Positions 61,525 to 64,000 of a DNA stretch of 64,000 nucleotides are shown one piece after another. A program made the translations under genes and the position numbers. Below the pieces are notes generated by a model. That model made no database searches, was not told the origin of the DNA, and saw only the letters and a list, made by a program, of their open reading frames with translations. Position 1 is the stretch's first letter. Each line of letters opens with the position of its first letter. This stretch comes from Mycolicibacter icosiumassiliensis (lineage in GTDB: Bacteria; Actinomycetota; Actinomycetes; Mycobacteriales; Mycobacteriaceae): NCBI RefSeq assembly GCF_900078685.2, contig NZ_LT546166.1, forward strand, positions 2,899,882 to 2,963,881. Direction: 5' to 3'.

Positions 61525-62352
61525 CTAGAACGCCGGCCACGGGATCGGGCGATGCCGGTTCGGACCGGGCATCACTGGGTGCTCCAGCAGGTCCGCGACG
61601 CGGCAGCGCAGTGCGGTGATCTCGTCGGCGGTCAGATGCGGTTGCAGGGATACCGCCAGCGGACCGTCCAGCGCCACCAGCAGCCGCGACAGGGCCGGCA
61701 ACGCCTCATCGTCCAGGTCGGTCACCGACCTGCCCGCCCACCCCCACAGCACGGTGCGCAATTTGTCGTGGGTGTGCAGGCTAACGCCGTGGTCAACGCC
61801 GTAGACACAGCCGTCTGTGCCGTACAGAATGTGTCCGCCTTTGCGGTCGGCGTTGTTGATCACCACGTCGAAGATGGCCAGGCGGCGCAACCGGATGTCG
61901 TCGGCGTGCACCAGCGTGACCGGGTCACCGTCGTGGCCGTAGGCCTGCAAGACCGGCAGGTAGCCCGCCGGGACCTGGTCGCTCGGAACCACGTCCACCA
62001 GGCCGGGCGCCGACGACGCGTCCTGCGCTTCGTCGTCGTCTTCGGGTTGGTCTATCCAGCGCTGCACCATGCCCGGACCCGCCGGGCCGTCCCGAATAAT
62101 GGTGTAGGGAACCAGATTCCAGCCCAGTTCGGCTGAGATCAGGTGGGCGCCGAGTTCGCGGCCGGCCAGCGTGCCATCCGGGAAATCCCACAGCGGCTGT
62201 TCACCGGCGACCGGCTTGTACACGCAGTGGACACGGTGCTCCCCCAGCGTCGCCTGGCACAGGAAGGTGGCGTTGCTCGCCGAACGGATGCGGCCCAGGA
62301 TCTCCAGTTCCCCGGAGTGCAACGCCTCCCGGTCGTCAGATGTCTGTGTCAT
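61525..62352 (-). CDS. SCO1664-family protein (PI3/4-kinase-like fold)
   Basis: 275 residues from ATG 62352. FLCQATLGEHRVHCVYKPVA, a later IFDVVINNADRKGGHILYGT with the HRD-like N..D, and VYGVDHGVSLHTHDKLRTVL with a D-H-G metal motif resemble the phosphatidylinositol-kinase/HipA-like fold. True substrates are unknown. It overlaps the DUF3090 gene by 17 bp. The long frame from 63804 is a read-through of other genes. Matches Rv2133c. Confidence 0.85.
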   Translation of the reverse strand: MTQTSDDREALHSGELEILGRIRSASNATFLCQATLGEHRVHCVYKPVAGEQPLWDFPDGTLAGRELGAHLISAELGWNLVPYTIIRDGPAGPGMVQRWIDQPEDDDEAQDASSAPGLVDVVPSDQVPAGYLPVLQAYGHDGDPVTLVHADDIRLRRLAIFDVVINNADRKGGHILYGTDGCVYGVDHGVSLHTHDKLRTVLWGWAGRSVTDLDDEALPALSRLLVALDGPLAVSLQPHLTADEITALRCRVADLLEHPVMPGPNRHRPIPWPAF

Positions 62353-62929
62353 CGGGCTCATCGTCGGGCCCGAAAGCGCCCCGCCGATAGCCGTTGGTGC
62401 GCACGCACATGTGGCCGGCGGGGTCCAGCGGCTCGTCGCACAGCGGACACGGCGGGCGGCCGGCCGAGATGACCCGGTTGGAGCGGGTGGCGAACTGGCG
62501 TGCGGACTCCGGGGTGAGGAACACCCGCACCGCGTCCGGCCCTTCGTCGGTGTCGTCGAGCACCACCGACGCGTCGAATTCGGCGTCACTGACCGCGAGC
62601 AGCTCCACCACCACGGTCTGCGCCTCGGAATCCCAGCCCAACCCCATGGTGCCGACCCGGAATTCCGCGTCCACCGGTGTGACCAGCGGGTCCAGGTCGT
62701 CGATCTCGGTGGGTTCGGGGGGCACCGGGGTGCCGAATCGGCGGTTGACCTCCAGCAGCAGCGCACCGATCCGTTCGGATAGCACCGCGACCTGCTGCTT
62801 TTCCAGCACCACCGAGACCACCCGCTCGTCGTGGACTGCCTGCAGATAGAAGGTGCGGTTGCCGGGCTGGCCGACGGTCCCGGCCACGAATCGGTCGGGG
62901 GTGCGGAAGACGTGAATTGCTCGGGACAT
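62336..62929 (-). CDS. DUF3090 protein (Rv2134c-like)
   Basis: 197 residues. Starts MSRAIHVFRTPDRFVAGTVG and ends with a zinc-ribbon-like PPCPLCDEPLDPAGHMCVRT. Function unknown; its constant pairing with the SCO1664-type gene in actinobacteria suggests a joint role. It lies 61 nt downstream of the phosphatase gene. Confidence 0.88.
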   Translation of the reverse strand: MSRAIHVFRTPDRFVAGTVGQPGNRTFYLQAVHDERVVSVVLEKQQVAVLSERIGALLLEVNRRFGTPVPPEPTEIDDLDPLVTPVDAEFRVGTMGLGWDSEAQTVVVELLAVSDAEFDASVVLDDTDEGPDAVRVFLTPESARQFATRSNRVISAGRPPCPLCDEPLDPAGHMCVRTNGYRRGAFGPDDEPDDTDI

Positions 62930-62990
62930 GGCATCTCCAAAATACCGGCACTGAAGGTGGCCGACGGTATCTGGCTTCGGTGAGGTGGAC

Positions 62991-63677
62991 CTAGGTGGTG
63001 GACCCGCCGACTACGGCGTCGCTTTCGGGCGCCGCGCCGGCCGGCGAACTCTGCACCGCGGCGGCCAACGATGCTCCGGTGTGGTTGAGGTGGATCACGA
63101 AGGGGCGCAACGGCGTGTAGCGGATCACGCTCGCCGATGCCGGGTCGGCGGTGATCCGCTGAAAGCCGTCCAGATGTACGCCGAGCGCGTCGGCGATGAC
63201 GGCCTTGATGACGTCGCCGTGGGTACATGCCACCCACAGCACGTCGGCGCCGTGCTGGGAGGCCAGCTGTCGGTCGTGATCGCGGACCGCGGTGACGGCC
63301 CGGGCCTGCACCTGCGCCAGGCCTTCGCCCTCGGGGAAGATCGCCGCGCTGGGCTGCGCCTGCACCACTCGCCACAGCGGTTCGGCGGTCAGCTCGCTGA
63401 TCTTGCGCCCGGGCCAGGTGCCGTAGTCGACCTCGGCCAGCCGCTCGTCGACGAGTGGCTCCAGCCCCAGGGCTGCGGCCAGCGGTTCGACGGTGCGTCG
63501 GCAGCGCAGCAGCGGTGAGCGCACCACCGCCTTGATCGGCAGGCCGTCGAGCCGGTCGACGAGCTGTGCGGCCTGCGCACGGCCCAGGTCGTCGAGTTCG
63601 ACGCCTTCGGTGCGCCCGGCCAGCACCCCGGAGGTGTTCGAGGTGGACCGGCCGTGGCGAAGCAGGATGACGGTCAT
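62991..63677 (-). CDS. Histidine phosphatase (phosphoglycerate mutase-like)
   Basis: 228 residues. The phospho-His motif [10 protein letters not shown], Arg in [14 protein letters not shown], Glu in [10 protein letters not shown] and the second His in [12 protein letters not shown] are intact. MSMEG4-type assignment is to the histidine-phosphatase branch (Rv2135c); a specific substrate is not visible. The ATG overlaps the uppP stop by 4 bp. Confidence 0.9.
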   Translation of the reverse strand: MTVILLRHGRSTSNTSGVLAGRTEGVELDDLGRAQAAQLVDRLDGLPIKAVVRSPLLRCRRTVEPLAAALGLEPLVDERLAEVDYGTWPGRKISELTAEPLWRVVQAQPSAAIFPEGEGLAQVQARAVTAVRDHDRQLASQHGADVLWVACTHGDVIKAVIADALGVHLDGFQRITADPASASVIRYTPLRPFVIHLNHTGASLAAAVQSSPAGAAPESDAVVGGSTT

Positions 63678-64000
63678 GGCGAGGCCGCCAACATCCCGGA
63701 GGCCAGCAAGACCAGGATCGTCGTCCCGGCGATGAGCCGGTATCCGACGAACCAGTACATGGTGTGGCTGCTGACGAACCGCAACAGCCAGCTGATCGCC
63801 GCATAGCCGACGACGAAGGTGATCACCACCGAGACCAGCAGCTGCAGCCCCGTGGCACTCATTCCCTCGGTGACCGGATTGAAGGCGTTGGGCAGTTCGT
63901 GCAACCCCGAGGCGAATACCGCCGGGATGCCCAGCAGGAAGCCGAACCGGGCGGCCAGCGCCCGGTCCATTCCCAGGAACAGGCCGGCGCTGATGGTCGC
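63674..64000 (-). CDS. uppP: Undecaprenyl-diphosphatase (C-terminal part; 5' end outside window)
   Basis: The last ~108 residues of a BacA/UppP membrane phosphatase: [20 protein letters not shown], the conserved [13 protein letters not shown] and three further hydrophobic helices. It recycles undecaprenyl pyrophosphate for cell-wall synthesis at the inner membrane. The frame is open to the window edge at 64000. Matches Rv2136c. Confidence 0.93.
   Translation of the reverse strand, partial: ATISAGLFLGMDRALAARFGFLLGIPAVFASGLHELPNAFNPVTEGMSATGLQLLVSVVITFVVGYAAISWLLRFVSSHTMYWFVGYRLIAGTTILVLLASGMLAASP

Noticed and set aside
61525..63804. A single 759-codon frame as a fused protein
   Set aside because: Only the last 275 codons match a family; the rest crosses the DUF3090 and phosphatase genes in a wrong frame.

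Overview
This 64 kb, GC-rich window comes from a mycobacterium. Diagnostic genes are a PPE-PPW protein, the pup-proteasome locus with mpa and dop, mshC of mycothiol synthesis, and MTB12/LppK-type secreted proteins; mycobacterial operators (IdeR, KstR and LexA boxes) are also present. The 16S rRNA gene has an extended helix 18, 14 nt longer by my count than the short rapid-grower form I remember. The rRNA operon lies directly downstream of tyrS, the place known for the second operon, rrnB, in mycobacteria with two operons. Together these point to the Mycobacterium terrae complex (Mycolicibacter) or a close relative; the species cannot be fixed from this window.

Layout. (1) 1-11379: the 3' end of pheT, a flavoprotein disulphide oxidoreductase, and the arginine cluster argC-J-B-D-F-R-G-H. 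argC to argR are joined by 4-bp start/stop overlaps, with an ArgR-like operator ahead of argC. (2) 11394-17856: a metal island. A PPE-PPW gene and a canonical heme oxygenase form a minus-strand operon behind two tandem IdeR iron boxes. Next come a decayed argH fragment, a short proline-rich leader ORF ahead of an MgtA-type Mg2+ ATPase, and a siderophore-interacting reductase behind a third IdeR box. (3) 17938-27969: an M15 peptidase, an ABC-F ATPase, and a block matching Mtb Rv1683-Rv1689 (lipase/acyl-ligase fusion, Trm112-like protein, TetR with ABC exporter and tandem operators, mpg, tyrS). (4) 28045-33628: rrnB (16S-23S-5S, no spacer tRNA). (5) 33576-41237: a perfect LexA box and leaderless small ORF running antisense into the 5S gene, polA, a LysR/flavin monooxygenase pair, a KstR-controlled DUF35/thiolase pair, DUF167 and a GntR regulator. 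(6) 41246-64000: a long segment colinear with Mtb Rv2109c-Rv2136c: prcA-prcB-pup-dop, mpa, LppK-like genes (one frameshifted), trmI, a RecB-like nuclease, hisG-hisE, metH, PAC2, mshC, cysQ, and the 3' end of uppP.

The functional themes are arginine synthesis under ArgR, iron and heme use under IdeR, Mg2+ uptake, sterol catabolism under KstR, and pupylation with proteasomal degradation. The most interesting points are the iron-regulated PPE/heme oxygenase operon lying between argH and an argH remnant, the mgtA leader ORF, the SOS promoter facing rrnB, and a small family of intergenic palindromic elements.
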